Notes: generated by a model from the letters alone, not told the origin. A stretch of DNA of 64,000 bases from Gordonia hydrophobica NBRC 16057 (GCF_001592365.1 NZ_BCWU01000001.1:62001-126000), one strand, 5' to 3'; positions 27,747-37,751 are shown, numbered from the stretch's first letter. Translations and numbers: made by a program.

Positions 27747-28370
27747 TCAGCCGAGGACGCCGTGCCGCAGGAGTGCGCGCATCACGCGCAGGGTGTCGTT
27801 GGCCGTCAGGACGTCGGAATTCACCTGTTCGACGATCACCGCGTTCACCGCCCCGATGAACCCGGTCCACAACAGGGGATCGCTGCCCGCGGAGATCAGC
27901 CCCCGCTCGATGCCCGCGCTCGCGATCCCGGCCAGCGACTCGCCCCACCGCACCCGTCGCTGCGCACGATGCCTCTCGAACGCGGGACTCACTCCGACGG
28001 CTTCGACGAAGCAGATCCGAGTGAGGCGCGGATCGGTGCTGAAGCGATCGACGAAGGCCGCGATACCCGCCTCCAGCACGGTGTCGATGCTCGACGCGAC
28101 CGGGAACGCCTCGCCCACGGCCTGAACCACCGCGGCGGACGCGGCGTCCTCGGCCTCGTCGTAGATCGTGCGCAGCAGGTGCTCGCGATCCTCGAACTCC
28201 TCGTAGAACTGCCGCGACGAGAGTGCCGCATGCTTGCAGACCGCAGCGACCGACGTCGCCGCATATCCGCGCGTGCCGAAGAGCTCGATGCCGGATTCGC
28301 AGAACCGTCGCCGTCGGTCACGACGACGGTCCTGCACCGATCGGCCTCGATACGTCCTCGGTTCAGTCAC
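27747..28370 (-). CDS. TetR-family transcriptional regulator
   Basis: 207 residues. The N-terminal helix-turn-helix reads FGTRGYAATSVAAVCKHAALSSRQFYEEFEDREHLL, followed by a helical ligand-binding part. It lies downstream of the tandem lipase genes' start and upstream of fadE23's stop, all on the minus strand. It may regulate either neighbour; the intergenic distances do not decide. Confidence 0.82.
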   Translation of the reverse strand: MTEPRTYRGRSVQDRRRDRRRRFCESGIELFGTRGYAATSVAAVCKHAALSSRQFYEEFEDREHLLRTIYDEAEDAASAAVVQAVGEAFPVASSIDTVLEAGIAAFVDRFSTDPRLTRICFVEAVGVSPAFERHRAQRRVRWGESLAGIASAGIERGLISAGSDPLLWTGFIGAVNAVIVEQVNSDVLTANDTLRVMRALLRHGVLG

Positions 28371-28393
28371 ACATCCAGGCTATCGCCCGGCGC

Positions 28394-29614
28394 CTACTTC
28401 AATTCGGCGCTGCTCTTGCCGAGCACGCGGCGGGCGATGATCAGCTGCTGAATCTGCTGCGTGCCCTCGAAGATGTCGAGGATCTTGGAGTCACGAGCCC
28501 ACTTCTCGAGCAACGACCGCTCGGAGTAGCCGTACGACGACGCCAGCTCGACGGCCTTGTTGGTGACGTCGGTGCCGGTCCGGCCCGCCTTCGCCTTCGA
28601 CATCGAGGCCTCGAGCGAGTTCGGCATCTTGTTGTCGGCCATCCACGCCGCGCGGATCGCGAGCAGATACGCGGCTTCGTAATCCGATTCCATGCGGATG
28701 AACTCGGCGACGGCGGCGGGCTGGTCTGCAGCAGGTCGATCGTAATCGATCTCCAATCCGGCGCTCTCGAGCAGTGTGCGCAACTCCTCCAACGCTGCAC
28801 GCGTGACGCCGACGGCCATGGCGGCCACCATCGGACGCGTGTTGTCGAAGGTCTGCATCACGCCGCCGAAGCCCTTCTGGACGTCGACCTCCGGCGAGCC
28901 GAGTAGGAACGTCGCCGGAATGCGGCAGTCCTCGAAGCGGATGACCGCGGTGTCGGACGCCTTGATGCCGAGCTTGTGCTCCAGACGGACGATCGTCACG
29001 CCCGGGTGCTCACGCGGGACCACGAAGCTCTTGATGGCCGCGCGGCCGAGGCTGCGGTCCACCGAGGCCCACACCACGATGTGGCTGGCACGCGACCCGG
29101 CGGTCACGAAGATCTTCTCGCCGTTGATCACGTACTCGTCGCCGTCGCGTGTCGCGGTCGTGGTGACGGCCGCCGAGTCGGAGCCGAAACTCGGCTCGGT
29201 GATCGCCATGGACGCCCACACCTCACCGCCCATCGCCTCGAGCTGCTCGTCGGTGGCGACGGCGGCGATCGCGGCGTTGCCGAGTCCCTGGTACGGGATC
29301 GACAGCATGAGGCCGACGTCGCCGTACGACGCCCACATCGCGTTGAGGACCGACTGCATGTTGCCGCCGTTGGCGTTGTAGCCCTCGGGGCGGTCCTTGT
29401 TGGCGTCGCCACGACCGCCGGCGGCGCCCGCGCCGGCCTGCCCCGCGGCAGCGAGGCCGTTGTAGAGGTAGGCGAGAGTGTCGAGCTCGACCGGGTACTC
29501 GTGTTCGGCGAGGTCGTACTTGCGCGAGATGGGACGGAAGATCTCCAGTGCGGCGTCGCGCGCCTGATCGATCGTCGTGTGCAGCTTCTTGGGCAGTTCG
29601 AGATTGATAGCCAT
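28394..29614 (-). CDS. fadE23: acyl-CoA dehydrogenase FadE23
   Basis: 406 residues, highly similar along its length to mycobacterial FadE23: it opens MAINLELPKKLHTTI and ends LLGKSSAELK in the same way. Acyl-CoA dehydrogenase signatures are present (SMAITEPSFGSDSAAV for FAD and substrate; ILDFEGTQQIQQL-like ILDIFEGTQQIQQL near the end). It introduces the first double bond in beta-oxidation, using FAD. The gene sits 30 bp after fadE24, so they form an operon. In mycobacteria the pair probably works as a heteromeric dehydrogenase. Confidence 0.9.
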   Translation of the reverse strand: MAINLELPKKLHTTIDQARDAALEIFRPISRKYDLAEHEYPVELDTLAYLYNGLAAAGQAGAGAAGGRGDANKDRPEGYNANGGNMQSVLNAMWASYGDVGLMLSIPYQGLGNAAIAAVATDEQLEAMGGEVWASMAITEPSFGSDSAAVTTTATRDGDEYVINGEKIFVTAGSRASHIVVWASVDRSLGRAAIKSFVVPREHPGVTIVRLEHKLGIKASDTAVIRFEDCRIPATFLLGSPEVDVQKGFGGVMQTFDNTRPMVAAMAVGVTRAALEELRTLLESAGLEIDYDRPAADQPAAVAEFIRMESDYEAAYLLAIRAAWMADNKMPNSLEASMSKAKAGRTGTDVTNKAVELASSYGYSERSLLEKWARDSKILDIFEGTQQIQQLIIARRVLGKSSAELK

Positions 29615-29644
29615 GGTGCTTCTCCTGAAACTCGTCGTCTCCCC

Positions 29645-31033
29645 TTAGAGGACGACGATGCCTTCGCCGATGCCCGCACCGCGCAGATCGCGGTACCACC
29701 GCTCCACCGGATGCTCCTTGGTGAACCCGTGTCCGCCGAGCAGTTGCACGCCGTCGAGGCCGATCTGCAAGCCCTTGTCGATGGTCAGTTTGCGAGCCAG
29801 GGCGGCTTCGCGAGCGAACGAGAGGCCCTGCTCGGCACGCGAGGCGCCGCGCAAGGTCACCAGCCGCAGTCCGTCGAGCTCGGTCGCCATGTTGGCGACC
29901 ATGAACGCGACGGCCTGGCGGTTCGAGATCGGCTCGCCGAACGCCTCACGTTCGTTCACATAGGGGATCACGTAGTCGAGCATCGCCTTGCCGGTGCCCG
30001 CGGCGAGCGCCGACCAGCCCAGACGCGACAGGCGAACCACGTCGCGGTAGGCGGCCGCGGCGTCGTCGTTCAGCCCGCCCGCGCCGTCGCCGTCCACCTC
30101 GCCGAGCAGCGCCGACGCAGGGACCGAGACGTTCTCGAGCAGTAGGCGGCCCATACCCGCCGCGCGCAGCCCCATGCCCGGGTCGGCCTCGACGACGAGG
30201 CCACGGGTGTCGGACTCGACGATGAACAGTGCGGGGCGGCCGTCGAGCTGGGCGCCGACGATGAACAGTTCGGAGCTGCCTGCGGCGGGGACGAACGACT
30301 TCACGCCGGTGAGACGGTATCCGCTCGGCACGCGCGTGGCCTTGGTCTGCAGGTTGAAGGCGTCGAACAGCGGACGGGGCTCGGCGATGACGACCGACGA
30401 GGTGGGAACGTTCTCGCCGGCGTAGTCGGGGAGGTAGGTGCGCTGCTGACTGTCGCTGCCGAAATTGGTGAGCGTGGTGGCGACGCCGCTCGGCGCCAAC
30501 AGTGGCAGGGCCAAGCCCATGTCGCCGTAGGCCATCGCTTCAGCGACCAGCGCGTTGGTGACGACGCCGCGTTCGGAGGCGGCGCCGTCGAAGGCCTCCG
30601 GCACATTGATCATGGTGATCCCGAGTTCGGCGGAGCGTTTCCGGATGTCCTCGGGCGTCGACGCGGCGTGGTCGGCGTCGTACGCGGCGGGGCGCAGGAT
30701 CTCGGTGGAGAAGTCGCGGACGGTCTCCGCGATCATCTCCTGCTCCTCGTCGGGGTTCAGGTTGAAGTAGCCCTTCGACGCGGTCGCCGGTCGCTGCGGC
30801 GTGCCGCTTCCAGCGACCTGCGAGAAGGCGCGGTTCGCAGCGCCGAGCGTCTTGAAACCGGTCTTGGTGGCTTCGTAGGCGACGCGGTTGATCGGCTCGC
30901 GTAGGTTGTACTTCTCGGCGATGTCCGAGCCGGTGATAGTGGTCAGCAGGCGCATCGCGGTGCCGATCGCGCTTCGCTTGTGCGGCTGTGCGCCGATGGA
31001 AGAGGTGTCGCGGGGTTCGGTGTTCGTGGTCAT
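29645..31033 (-). CDS. fadE24: acyl-CoA dehydrogenase FadE24
   Basis: 462 residues, partner of FadE23 in a mycobacterial-type fadE24-fadE23 operon. An extra N-terminal region of about 80 residues (AIGTAMRLLTTITGSDIAEKYNLREP) precedes the dehydrogenase fold. The middle domain has VVIAEPRPLFDAFN in place of the usual TEPxxGSD, suggesting that FAD contacts differ and that activity depends on the partner. The start at ATG 31033 follows GGTGAGG. A double palindrome lies 40-80 bp upstream. Confidence 0.88.
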   Translation of the reverse strand: MTTNTEPRDTSSIGAQPHKRSAIGTAMRLLTTITGSDIAEKYNLREPINRVAYEATKTGFKTLGAANRAFSQVAGSGTPQRPATASKGYFNLNPDEEQEMIAETVRDFSTEILRPAAYDADHAASTPEDIRKRSAELGITMINVPEAFDGAASERGVVTNALVAEAMAYGDMGLALPLLAPSGVATTLTNFGSDSQQRTYLPDYAGENVPTSSVVIAEPRPLFDAFNLQTKATRVPSGYRLTGVKSFVPAAGSSELFIVGAQLDGRPALFIVESDTRGLVVEADPGMGLRAAGMGRLLLENVSVPASALLGEVDGDGAGGLNDDAAAAYRDVVRLSRLGWSALAAGTGKAMLDYVIPYVNEREAFGEPISNRQAVAFMVANMATELDGLRLVTLRGASRAEQGLSFAREAALARKLTIDKGLQIGLDGVQLLGGHGFTKEHPVERWYRDLRGAGIGEGIVVL

Positions 31034-31072
31034 GTCCTCACCAGATTCTCGAAGCGGAAGGGATCGGAGGAG

Positions 31073-31113
31073 TTCTTACTCCGTAGTAAGAATGAACCTT
31101 ACTCCTCGGTAAG
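31073..31113. promoter_or_regulatory. two palindromic operators upstream of fadE24
   Basis: TTCTTACT-CCGT-AGTAAGAA (31073-31092) is a perfect 8-bp inverted repeat. CTTAC-TCCTCG-GTAAG (31098-31113) is a second with the same half-site. Their centres are 23 bp apart, about two helical turns. They lie between divergent fadE24 and the MBL-fold gene at 31151, where a TetR-type repressor would act. Confidence 0.7.
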
Positions 31114-31150
31114 AACGTTGTCACGCATGTGGCTCAACTAACGTGAAGAC

Positions 31151-31810
31151 ATGCGCATCACACACTTCGGACACTCGTGCGTACTGATCGAGCACGACGG
31201 CTCTCGGATCCTCTTCGACCCGGGAAATCTGTCGTCCGGCTTCGAATCGCTGACCGGCCTCGACGCCGTCCTGATCACTCATCAGCATGCCGATCACGCC
31301 GATCCGGCGACGCTGCCCGCGCTGGTCGCCGCCAACCCCGACGCGGTCCGCTACGCCGATCCGCAGACGGCGGCGCAACTCGCCGACCGCGGTGATGCGG
31401 GCACGTGGGCGGTGATGGGGCCGGGCGAGAAGGTGACGATCGGGACGCTGACCGTCCGCGGGACCGGCGGCCGACACGCGGTGATCCACCCGGACCTGCC
31501 CGTGGTCGACAACATCTCGTACGTCGTCGACACCGCCGACCGCGTCGGTGCGTTCATGCATCCCGGCGACAGTCTCTACATTCCGTTCGAGCGCATCGAC
31601 GTCTTGGCGATTCCGGCGGCGGCGCCGTGGCTCAAACTCAGTGAACCCGTCGACTATCTGCGGTCAGTGGCGCCCCGCGTCGCGTTCCCCATCCATCAGG
31701 CCATCCAATCCCCGTCCGGGCGCGCCATCCACAATGCGCGGCTCGACGAGATGAAGCCCGAGGGGACGTCGTTCACGGTCCTTCAGGAGGGAGTCGCGAC
31801 GGAGTTGTAG
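31151..31810 (+). CDS. UlaG-like MBL-fold metallo-hydrolase
   Basis: 219 residues. The fold starts at once with MRITHFGHSCVLIEHDGSRILFDPG. The metal motif THQHADHAD is near residue 44, and further metal ligands fit GGRHAVIH and MHPGDSLYIP. It is a short, stand-alone beta-lactamase-fold hydrolase of unknown substrate. It starts 38 bp after the double palindrome and is likely co-regulated with fadE24-fadE23. Confidence 0.82.
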   Translation: MRITHFGHSCVLIEHDGSRILFDPGNLSSGFESLTGLDAVLITHQHADHADPATLPALVAANPDAVRYADPQTAAQLADRGDAGTWAVMGPGEKVTIGTLTVRGTGGRHAVIHPDLPVVDNISYVVDTADRVGAFMHPGDSLYIPFERIDVLAIPAAAPWLKLSEPVDYLRSVAPRVAFPIHQAIQSPSGRAIHNARLDEMKPEGTSFTVLQEGVATEL

Positions 31811-31820
31811 GCGCCTACTT

Positions 31821-32171
31821 CTACTTCGGGAGCGGACTGTAGAAGACCAGGCCGTTGCCCTTGTTGTCGTAGACGACGGCGCGGCGCTCGTGCGCGTCGT
31901 TGTAGGCCTGCGTGACGATGCCGCCACCGCTCGCCTCCACGGCTTTCGCCGCGGCGTCGACGTCGTCCGTCTTGACTCCGACGACCACCTGGCCGTGGAT
32001 CGGGTGGTCGACGGACGTGGCGAGGGCCACGGTGATATTCCCGCCGTCGAGGGCGGCGAAATGGGCTCCGTCGCGGAACTTCAACGCCATGCCGAGCGTC
32101 CCGCTGTAGAACTCGATCGACTCGTCGAGGTTGTCCGTCGACAGGACGATCATCTTCACTTCATTGCTCAT
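31821..32171 (-). CDS. VOC-superfamily (glyoxalase-like) protein
   Basis: 116 residues forming a single vicinal-oxygen-chelate module. It contains VLSTDNLDESIEFYSGTLGM at the N-terminus and RRAVVYDNKGNGLVFYSP at the end. Such proteins bind metals or small ligands, and some are dioxygenases or resistance proteins. No specific activity can be read from the sequence. It converges with the MBL gene 10 bp away. Confidence 0.78.
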   Translation of the reverse strand: MSNEVKMIVLSTDNLDESIEFYSGTLGMALKFRDGAHFAALDGGNITVALATSVDHPIHGQVVVGVKTDDVDAAAKAVEASGGGIVTQAYNDAHERRAVVYDNKGNGLVFYSPLPK

Positions 32172-32295
32172 TGACTTCTCCGCATCTGAGTCGACGACCC
32201 GGTGGTCGTACCCGAAACGGACACTACTCGCGGGGTGTGTCAGGCGTCGCGAATCGTGCCTGACGTCGTTGGGCCGTCAGGGTTGTCGCGGTCGG

Positions 32296-33096
32296 TCAGG
32301 GTTGCAGCGCGTTCAGGACGTCGCGGTGCAGGAGCCCGTTGGTCGCGACGGCACTGCCGCGACCGGGACCGGCCGCTCCGTCGAGTCCGGTGAACTGCCC
32401 GCCCGCCTCGCGAACCACGATGTCGAGGGCGGCGAGATCCCACAGCGAGACCTCCGGTTCGGCGGCGATGTCGACGGCGCCTTCGGCCACCAGGCAGTAG
32501 TTGTAGAAGTCACCGTATCCCCGGACGCGCCACACGTCGTCGGTCAGGCCGATGAACTGGTCCCGGATGCCGCGGTCGGCCCAGCCGGACAGACTGGAGA
32601 AGGCCAAGGACGCCGAACCGAGTTCGTCGACCTTCGACACCGTGATCGGTCGGACGTCGGCGCCGCGATGCGAGGCGAAGGCGCCCATCCCGTCGGCGGC
32701 CCACCAGCGGCGGTCGAGCGCGGGTGCGCTCACCACACCGACGACCGGGACGCCGTCCTCCAACAGCGCGATCAGCGTGGCCCAGACCGGCACGCCGCGG
32801 ACGAAGTTCTTGGTGCCGTCGATCGGATCGATCACCCACTGTCTGCCCGTCAGGACCGGGTCGCCGCCGAACTCCTCGCCGAGCACGGCGTCGTCGGGAT
32901 GCGCCTGCGCGATCGTGGAGCGCAGCAGTCGCTCGCACGCGAGGTCGGCGTCGGACACCGGGGTGAGGTCGGGTTTCGAGTCGACGACCAGGTCCACCGC
33001 TCCGAAGCGGCTGGTCGTGAGGCGGTCGGCGGCGTCGGCCAGAGCGAGGGCCAGTTGCAGATCGGTGCCGCGTCCGGCGTCGGAGTCAGTAGCCAC
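32296..33096 (-). CDS. hisN: histidinol-phosphatase, inositol monophosphatase type
   Basis: About 266 residues of the IMPase fold. The metal and substrate motifs are complete: [24 protein letters not shown], and the C-terminal [19 protein letters not shown]. The length and [16 protein letters not shown] match the actinobacterial HisN (Rv3137 type), which removes phosphate from histidinol phosphate in histidine synthesis. It lies divergent to the prfB block, as in mycobacteria. GTG 33096 gives [10 protein letters not shown]; the ribosome site is weak, so the start is uncertain by some residues. Confidence 0.83.
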   Translation of the reverse strand: MATDSDAGRGTDLQLALALADAADRLTTSRFGAVDLVVDSKPDLTPVSDADLACERLLRSTIAQAHPDDAVLGEEFGGDPVLTGRQWVIDPIDGTKNFVRGVPVWATLIALLEDGVPVVGVVSAPALDRRWWAADGMGAFASHRGADVRPITVSKVDELGSASLAFSSLSGWADRGIRDQFIGLTDDVWRVRGYGDFYNYCLVAEGAVDIAAEPEVSLWDLAALDIVVREAGGQFTGLDGAAGPGRGSAVATNGLLHRDVLNALQP

Positions 33097-33176
33097 GAAC
33101 CACGAGGTTACCGCCCGGCGGCGGTGACGTCGAAAGTCCAAGGATGGGGAAGATATTCGCCAGGTAGACTCCTGCC

Positions 33177-33530
33177 ATGCCTGTCTGGATCACCGTGGTG
33201 TTCGTCCTGCTCGTAGTGACGTCCATCGTCGCGATCCTGATGCGGCGCGGTGGCGGTCGCGGATTCGGCAGCATCGACGCGGCCTCGGGTTTCGTCGACG
33301 GCACGCTGACCGTCACGGGCGTGGGCGCCGAGGGCGCGGCCGACAAGGACGGGCGACGCTACTGCACTGTCTCCGGCACCATCCTCGGTCCGCAGACCGC
33401 GCCGACCGACGTCTACGGTCATCTGGTCCTCGGTGCGACGGAACCCTCGCCCGGCGTCGGCACTGATCTCCCGGTCGTCTACCGGCCCGGCAAGGTGGAG
33501 TCGTCCTGGCGGTTCGGCGCCCTCGGGTAA
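33177..33530 (+). CDS. small membrane-anchored hypothetical protein
   Basis: 117 residues. One N-terminal transmembrane helix ([19 protein letters not shown]) is followed by a compact beta-rich part with [33 protein letters not shown] recognise no family. It ends 11 bp before prfB on the same strand, so it may be its first operon gene. Confidence 0.72.
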   Translation: MPVWITVVFVLLVVTSIVAILMRRGGGRGFGSIDAASGFVDGTLTVTGVGAEGAADKDGRRYCTVSGTILGPQTAPTDVYGHLVLGATEPSPGVGTDLPVVYRPGKVESSWRFGALG

Positions 33531-33541
33531 CCTCGTATTCC

Positions 33542-34654
33542 GTGCAGCCTGAAGTTTCCGCCGACCTCGAATCGCTCGACGCCACTCTGACGACCGTGGA
33601 GAAGGTGATGGACCTCGACGAGCTCCGTCGTCGGATCGACGAGCTCGAGATGCAGGCGTCCGACCCCGACCTGTGGAACGACCAGGATCACGCGCAGCAG
33701 GTGACCTCGGAGTTGTCGCACGCGCAGTCCGAGCTGCGCCGCGTGACGGCGTTGCGTTCGCGGCTCGACGACCTGCCGGTGCTGTACGAGCTCGTCGAGG
33801 CCGAGGAGGGCGACGCCGCGGTCTCCGCCGCCGCCGATGCGGACGCCGAGCGCGAGGAGCTCCGTCGCGACATCGAGGCGATGGAAGTCAAGACGATGCT
33901 CGCGGGCGAATACGACCAGCGCGAAGCGCTCGTCAACATCCGGTCCGGAGCGGGCGGTGTGGACGCCGCCGACTGGGCGCAGATGCTGATGCGCATGTAC
34001 GTCCGCTGGGCCGAGCACCACGACCACAAGGTGGAGATCTACGACACCTCGTACGCGGAAGAGGCGGGCCTCAAGTCCGCGACGTTCGCGGTCAAGGCGC
34101 CCTATATGTACGGCACTCTCTCGGTGGAGCAGGGCACCCACCGCCTGGTGCGGATCAGCCCGTTCGACAACCAGGGACGCCGCCAGACCTCGTTCGCCGA
34201 GGTGGAGGTGCTGCCGGTCGTCGAGACCACCGACCACATCGACATCGATGAGAACGACCTCAAGGTGGACGTGTACCGCTCGTCCGGTCCGGGCGGACAG
34301 TCGGTCAACACCACCGACTCGGCGGTCCGGCTGACGCACGTCCCGACCGGCATCGTCGTGACCTGTCAGAACGAGAAGAGTCAGCTGCAGAACAAGGTCT
34401 CCGCGATGCGCGTGCTGCAGGCCAAACTGCTGGAACGCAAGCGGATCGAGGAGCGCGCGCAGATGGATGCGCTCAAGAGCGATACCGGCGCGAGCTGGGG
34501 AAACCAGATGCGCTCGTACGTTCTGCACCCGTATCAGATGGTCAAGGACCTGCGTACCAACGTCGAGAGCAACAACCCGTCGGCGGTCCTCGACGGCGAC
34601 CTGGATCAGTTCATCGAGGCGGGCATCCGCTGGCGCATGGACGAGGATCAGTGA
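33542..34654 (+). CDS. prfB: peptide chain release factor 2
   Basis: 370 residues. GGQ (251-253, in [10 protein letters not shown]) triggers peptidyl-tRNA hydrolysis. The codon-reading tripeptide is SPF in [14 protein letters not shown], specifying UGA and UAA. The frame is continuous from GTG 33542, with no programmed +1 frameshift site, unlike E. coli. It heads the block prfB, mscS, Rv3103c-like, ftsE, ftsX, smpB. Confidence 0.95.
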   Translation: MQPEVSADLESLDATLTTVEKVMDLDELRRRIDELEMQASDPDLWNDQDHAQQVTSELSHAQSELRRVTALRSRLDDLPVLYELVEAEEGDAAVSAAADADAEREELRRDIEAMEVKTMLAGEYDQREALVNIRSGAGGVDAADWAQMLMRMYVRWAEHHDHKVEIYDTSYAEEAGLKSATFAVKAPYMYGTLSVEQGTHRLVRISPFDNQGRRQTSFAEVEVLPVVETTDHIDIDENDLKVDVYRSSGPGGQSVNTTDSAVRLTHVPTGIVVTCQNEKSQLQNKVSAMRVLQAKLLERKRIEERAQMDALKSDTGASWGNQMRSYVLHPYQMVKDLRTNVESNNPSAVLDGDLDQFIEAGIRWRMDEDQ

Positions 34655-34664
34655 CCGCACCGCG

Positions 34665-35603
34665 ATGGACGTGACCTACCTGGTCGACGACCTCGGGCTG
34701 CCGTCGTTCCTGCGGCCGGTGGAGGCGTGGCTCGCCGTCGACTTCGTCAGCATCCTGATGTGGGTCATCGGCGGCATGCTGGTGGCCCGTCTGCTCCGAT
34801 GGGGAGCGACGCGGTACAGCACGCGCGTGCTGCGACAGTTCGAGTCGAGCGACGAGATCGTTCAGTCCGAGAACATGAAGCACCGGCGTGCGCTGGTCGA
34901 GGTGGTGACCTGGTCGTTGATCGCCCTCACCGCGGCGATCGTCGTGCTGCACCTGTTGAGTCTGTGGGTTCCGCGCAGCAGTCTGGTCGGGCTCACCGCG
35001 GTGGTCGGCGCCGCACTCGGTTTCGGTGCTCAGCGCGTGGTCCAGGATCTGCTCGCCGGCTTTTTCATCATCGCTGAGCACCAGTACGGGTACGGCGACG
35101 TGGTGAACCTGTCGGTGACCGGCGGCCTGGAGGCCGAAGGCACCGTCGAAGACGTGACCCTGCGTGTCACGCGGCTGCGCAACAGTGAGGGCGAGCTGAT
35201 CATCGTCCCGAACGGGCAGATGATCAAGGCCACCAACCTGTCCAAGGACTGGGCGCGTGCCGTCGTCGACGTGCCGATCCCGCTCGACGCCGACATCAAC
35301 GAGGTCAACGCGGCGCTGCGGGAAGTGGGGCAGTCGTTCTACGACAACCCGAAGTGGAAGCGACTGCTGCTCGACGCCCCCACGCCGTTGGGCATCACCA
35401 GTCTCGAACTCGACTCGGCGACCGTGCGGGTGGTGGCCCGGACCCTTCCCGGTCAGCAGTTCGAGGTCGGTCGGGCCCTGCGCGGCGACGTGGTCTACGG
35501 TCTCGCACGTCACGGCATCTTCGTCCAAGCCGTGCCGCGGAACACCGGCACCACCGTGGGCGAAGCAGCAGTGGGCGAGCAGTCTGAGCGGAGTGAATCG
35601 TGA
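34665..35603 (+). CDS. MscS-family mechanosensitive channel
   Basis: About 312 residues. Three helices lie near the N-terminus (SILMWVIGGMLVARLL; VVTWSLIALTAAIVVLHLL; then the pore helix AVVGAALGFGAQRVVQDLLAGFFII with Gly/Ala packing). The beta domain starts at VNLSVTGGLEAEGTVEDVTLRVTRLRNSEGELIIVPNGQM. Such channels release solutes on osmotic downshock. ATG 34665 is 10 nt after the prfB stop. The position matches Rv3104c in mycobacteria. Confidence 0.86.
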   Translation: MDVTYLVDDLGLPSFLRPVEAWLAVDFVSILMWVIGGMLVARLLRWGATRYSTRVLRQFESSDEIVQSENMKHRRALVEVVTWSLIALTAAIVVLHLLSLWVPRSSLVGLTAVVGAALGFGAQRVVQDLLAGFFIIAEHQYGYGDVVNLSVTGGLEAEGTVEDVTLRVTRLRNSEGELIIVPNGQMIKATNLSKDWARAVVDVPIPLDADINEVNAALREVGQSFYDNPKWKRLLLDAPTPLGITSLELDSATVRVVARTLPGQQFEVGRALRGDVVYGLARHGIFVQAVPRNTGTTVGEAAVGEQSERSES

Positions 35604-36043
35604 ATACCGAGCCGACACCCCGCGACGATCAGGAGTCCGAGGTTCCCGAGCGTTCGGCGCTGCTCACACTGGCGCACCGAATGCGGCACATCTACAAGAC
35701 GCGCGTGCGGACCACGACGGTGGTGCTGATCGTCGCCTTCCTGGGCCTCTGGGTCCTGTACAGCTTCACCTCGCAGCACTACTCGCCGGACGAGAACACC
35801 ACCGTCACCAAGGTGCAACAGACCCGGCAGCCGTCGACCACGTATCAGGAACCGACGACCGAAGAGCCACAGACCACCGACGAGACGCCGACGTCGACCG
35901 ACACCGGAACGCCGCAAACCGGCGTGGAGACGACAGAGCCCTCACAGTCCTCGACTCCCCCGAATGTGTTCGAGCAGCGGATTCCGACTGCGGAGACGAC
36001 GATCGAACAGACCCAGACACCCGGCTCCAGCAACCGACCGTGA
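35600..36043 (+). CDS. Rv3103c-like single-pass protein with Thr/Pro-rich tail
   Basis: 147 residues. A cytoplasmic basic segment ([12 protein letters not shown]) precedes one transmembrane helix ([19 protein letters not shown]). An 85-residue outer tail of Thr, Pro, Glu and Gln follows, without defined structure. It overlaps the mscS stop by 4 nt (GTGA), implying coupled translation. The conserved place between mscS and ftsE suggests an envelope or division role, but none is known. Confidence 0.78.
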   Translation: MNTEPTPRDDQESEVPERSALLTLAHRMRHIYKTRVRTTTVVLIVAFLGLWVLYSFTSQHYSPDENTTVTKVQQTRQPSTTYQEPTTEEPQTTDETPTSTDTGTPQTGVETTEPSQSSTPPNVFEQRIPTAETTIEQTQTPGSSNRP

Positions 36044-36071
36044 CCCCGACTCGTCAGTACACTGGGTCGTC

Positions 36072-36758
36072 GTGATCAAGCTGACGAACGTGACGATGCA
36101 GTATGCGGCGTCTTCGCGACCCGCGCTCGACGAGCTGTCCCTCGAAGTCGAGAAGGAGGAGTTCGCCTTCCTGATCGGGCCTTCGGGCTCGGGCAAGTCG
36201 ACGTTCTTCCGGCTGCTACTGAAAGAGGACAAGCCCACGAAGGGCGAGGTCCACGTGGGTGCCTTCCACGTCAACGCCCTGCGTAATCGCGACGTCCCGA
36301 AACTGCGGCAGTCCATCGGCTGCGTGTTCCAGGACTTCCGGCTGCTGCAGCAGAAGACAGTCGCCGACAACGTGGCGTTCGCGCTCGAGGTGATCGGCAA
36401 ACCGGCGTCGACCATCCGCGAAGCCGTTCCGCAGACCCTGGAGTACGTGGGGCTGTCCGGCAAGGCCGACCGCATGCCGCATGAGTTGTCCGGCGGCGAG
36501 ATGCAGCGCGTCGCGATCGCCCGCGCCGTCGTCAATCGCCCGGCGCTGCTGCTGGCCGACGAGCCCACCGGCAACCTCGACCCGGACACCAGCGAGGAGA
36601 TCGTCGAAGTCCTCGACCGAGTGAACCGCGGCGGCACCACGGTGGTCATGGCTACGCACGACCGCCACATCGTCGACGCCATGCGCCGACGCGTCTTGGA
36701 ATTCGACAACGGGAAGCTCGTGCGCAACGACGAGCACGGCGTCTACGGAATCGGCTGA
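36072..36758 (+). CDS. ftsE: cell-division ATP-binding protein FtsE
   Basis: 228 residues (mycobacterial FtsE 229). Walker [10 protein letters not shown] has its Lys at 42. The Q-loop is CVFQDFRLL, the signature motif [15 protein letters not shown], Walker [13 protein letters not shown] and the switch His MATHDRH. It powers the FtsEX complex, which activates peptidoglycan hydrolases at the septum. GTG 36072 is the family-like start. Confidence 0.95.
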   Translation: MIKLTNVTMQYAASSRPALDELSLEVEKEEFAFLIGPSGSGKSTFFRLLLKEDKPTKGEVHVGAFHVNALRNRDVPKLRQSIGCVFQDFRLLQQKTVADNVAFALEVIGKPASTIREAVPQTLEYVGLSGKADRMPHELSGGEMQRVAIARAVVNRPALLLADEPTGNLDPDTSEEIVEVLDRVNRGGTTVVMATHDRHIVDAMRRRVLEFDNGKLVRNDEHGVYGIG

Positions 36759-36767
36759 AAGCACCTC

Positions 36768-37673
36768 ATGCGTCTGAACTTCATTCTCGGCGAAGTCCTC
36801 AACGGCTTCCGCCGCAACATCACCATGACCGTCGCGATGGTGCTCACCACGGCGATCACCCTCGGCATGCTCGGCGGCGGTCTCCTCGTCATTCAGATGG
36901 CGGACAAGAGCCAGAAGATCTTCCTCGACCGCGTCGAGATGCAGTTCTTCATCAACGACGCGGTCACCGCGAAGGATCCCAACTGCCTGGAAGCGCCGTG
37001 CACCACGCTGCGCAGCGACCTGGAGTCCGAGCAGGGCGTCGCCTCGGTGACGTTCATCAGCCAGGAGCAGGCCTTCGAGACCGCCAAGCAGTCATGGGAG
37101 AAGGAGTCGCCCGAGCTGGCGGACTTCATTCGCAAGGAGGCCTACCAGGGCGCGCTGCGCGTCCGGATGGCCGACCCGGACCGGTTCGGCGCGGTGCTCG
37201 ACAAGTTCTCGCGCGCCGAGGGCGTCGACGGCGTCCTGGATCAACGCGAACTGGTGAAACGGATCTTCAGCGTGCTCGACGGCGCCCGCAACGCGGCATT
37301 CGCGATCGCCGCGGTGCTCGCTGTGGCCGCGATCCTGCTGATCGTCAACACGGTGCAGATAGCGGCGTACACACGACGCACGGAGGTGTCGATCATGAGG
37401 CTGGTCGGCGCCACTCGGTGGTACACGCAGTTGCCGTTCCTCCTGGAGGCGGTGATCGCTGCCGTCGTGGGCGCGCTACTGGCGATCGGCGGCCTGTTCC
37501 TGGCGAAGATATTCTTCTTCGACAAAGCGCTCGAAGACCTTTACGGTGTGAACATCTTGGCGCGCATCACGTCTGCGGACGTGTGGTTCGTCTCGCCGTG
37601 GCTGGTGGTGTCGGGCATCGTGCTCGCCGGCGTCACCGCGTACGGAACGCTGCGCGTCTATGTTCGTGAATGA
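36768..37673 (+). CDS. ftsX: cell-division permease-like protein FtsX
   Basis: 301 residues with four transmembrane helices: one near residue 20-45, and three after residue 170 (AAFAIAAVLAVAAILLIVNT, FLLEAVIAAVVGALLAIGGL, SPWLVVSGIVLAGVTAYG). The large outer loop between TM1 and TM2 (about 50-165) contains two Cys (NCLEAPC) as in mycobacterial FtsX, where this loop binds the hydrolase RipC. It starts 9 bp after ftsE. Confidence 0.94.
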   Translation: MRLNFILGEVLNGFRRNITMTVAMVLTTAITLGMLGGGLLVIQMADKSQKIFLDRVEMQFFINDAVTAKDPNCLEAPCTTLRSDLESEQGVASVTFISQEQAFETAKQSWEKESPELADFIRKEAYQGALRVRMADPDRFGAVLDKFSRAEGVDGVLDQRELVKRIFSVLDGARNAAFAIAAVLAVAAILLIVNTVQIAAYTRRTEVSIMRLVGATRWYTQLPFLLEAVIAAVVGALLAIGGLFLAKIFFFDKALEDLYGVNILARITSADVWFVSPWLVVSGIVLAGVTAYGTLRVYVRE

Positions 37674-37697
37674 CAGCCGCTGATCGACAGAATCAGT

Positions 37698-37751
37698 GCT
37701 GATAGAGAAGATTTGGCTGATAGAGAAGACTTGGCTGATAGGGAAGATGTG
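37698..37751 (+). repeat. three tandem 18-bp repeats between ftsX and smpB
   Basis: Units 37698-37715, 37716-37733 and 37734-37751 share GCTGATAG(A/G)GAAGA(T/C)(T/G)TG. They are in frame with smpB and would encode three similar hexapeptides, (L/I-E/G-K-x-W) type, if translation began at GTG 37696. The third unit ends within the smpB ribosome site. Confidence 0.8.

Noticed and set aside
33542..33640. Programmed frameshift in prfB
   Set aside because: The reading frame is continuous from GTG 33542 and no internal early UGA with a Shine-Dalgarno is present.
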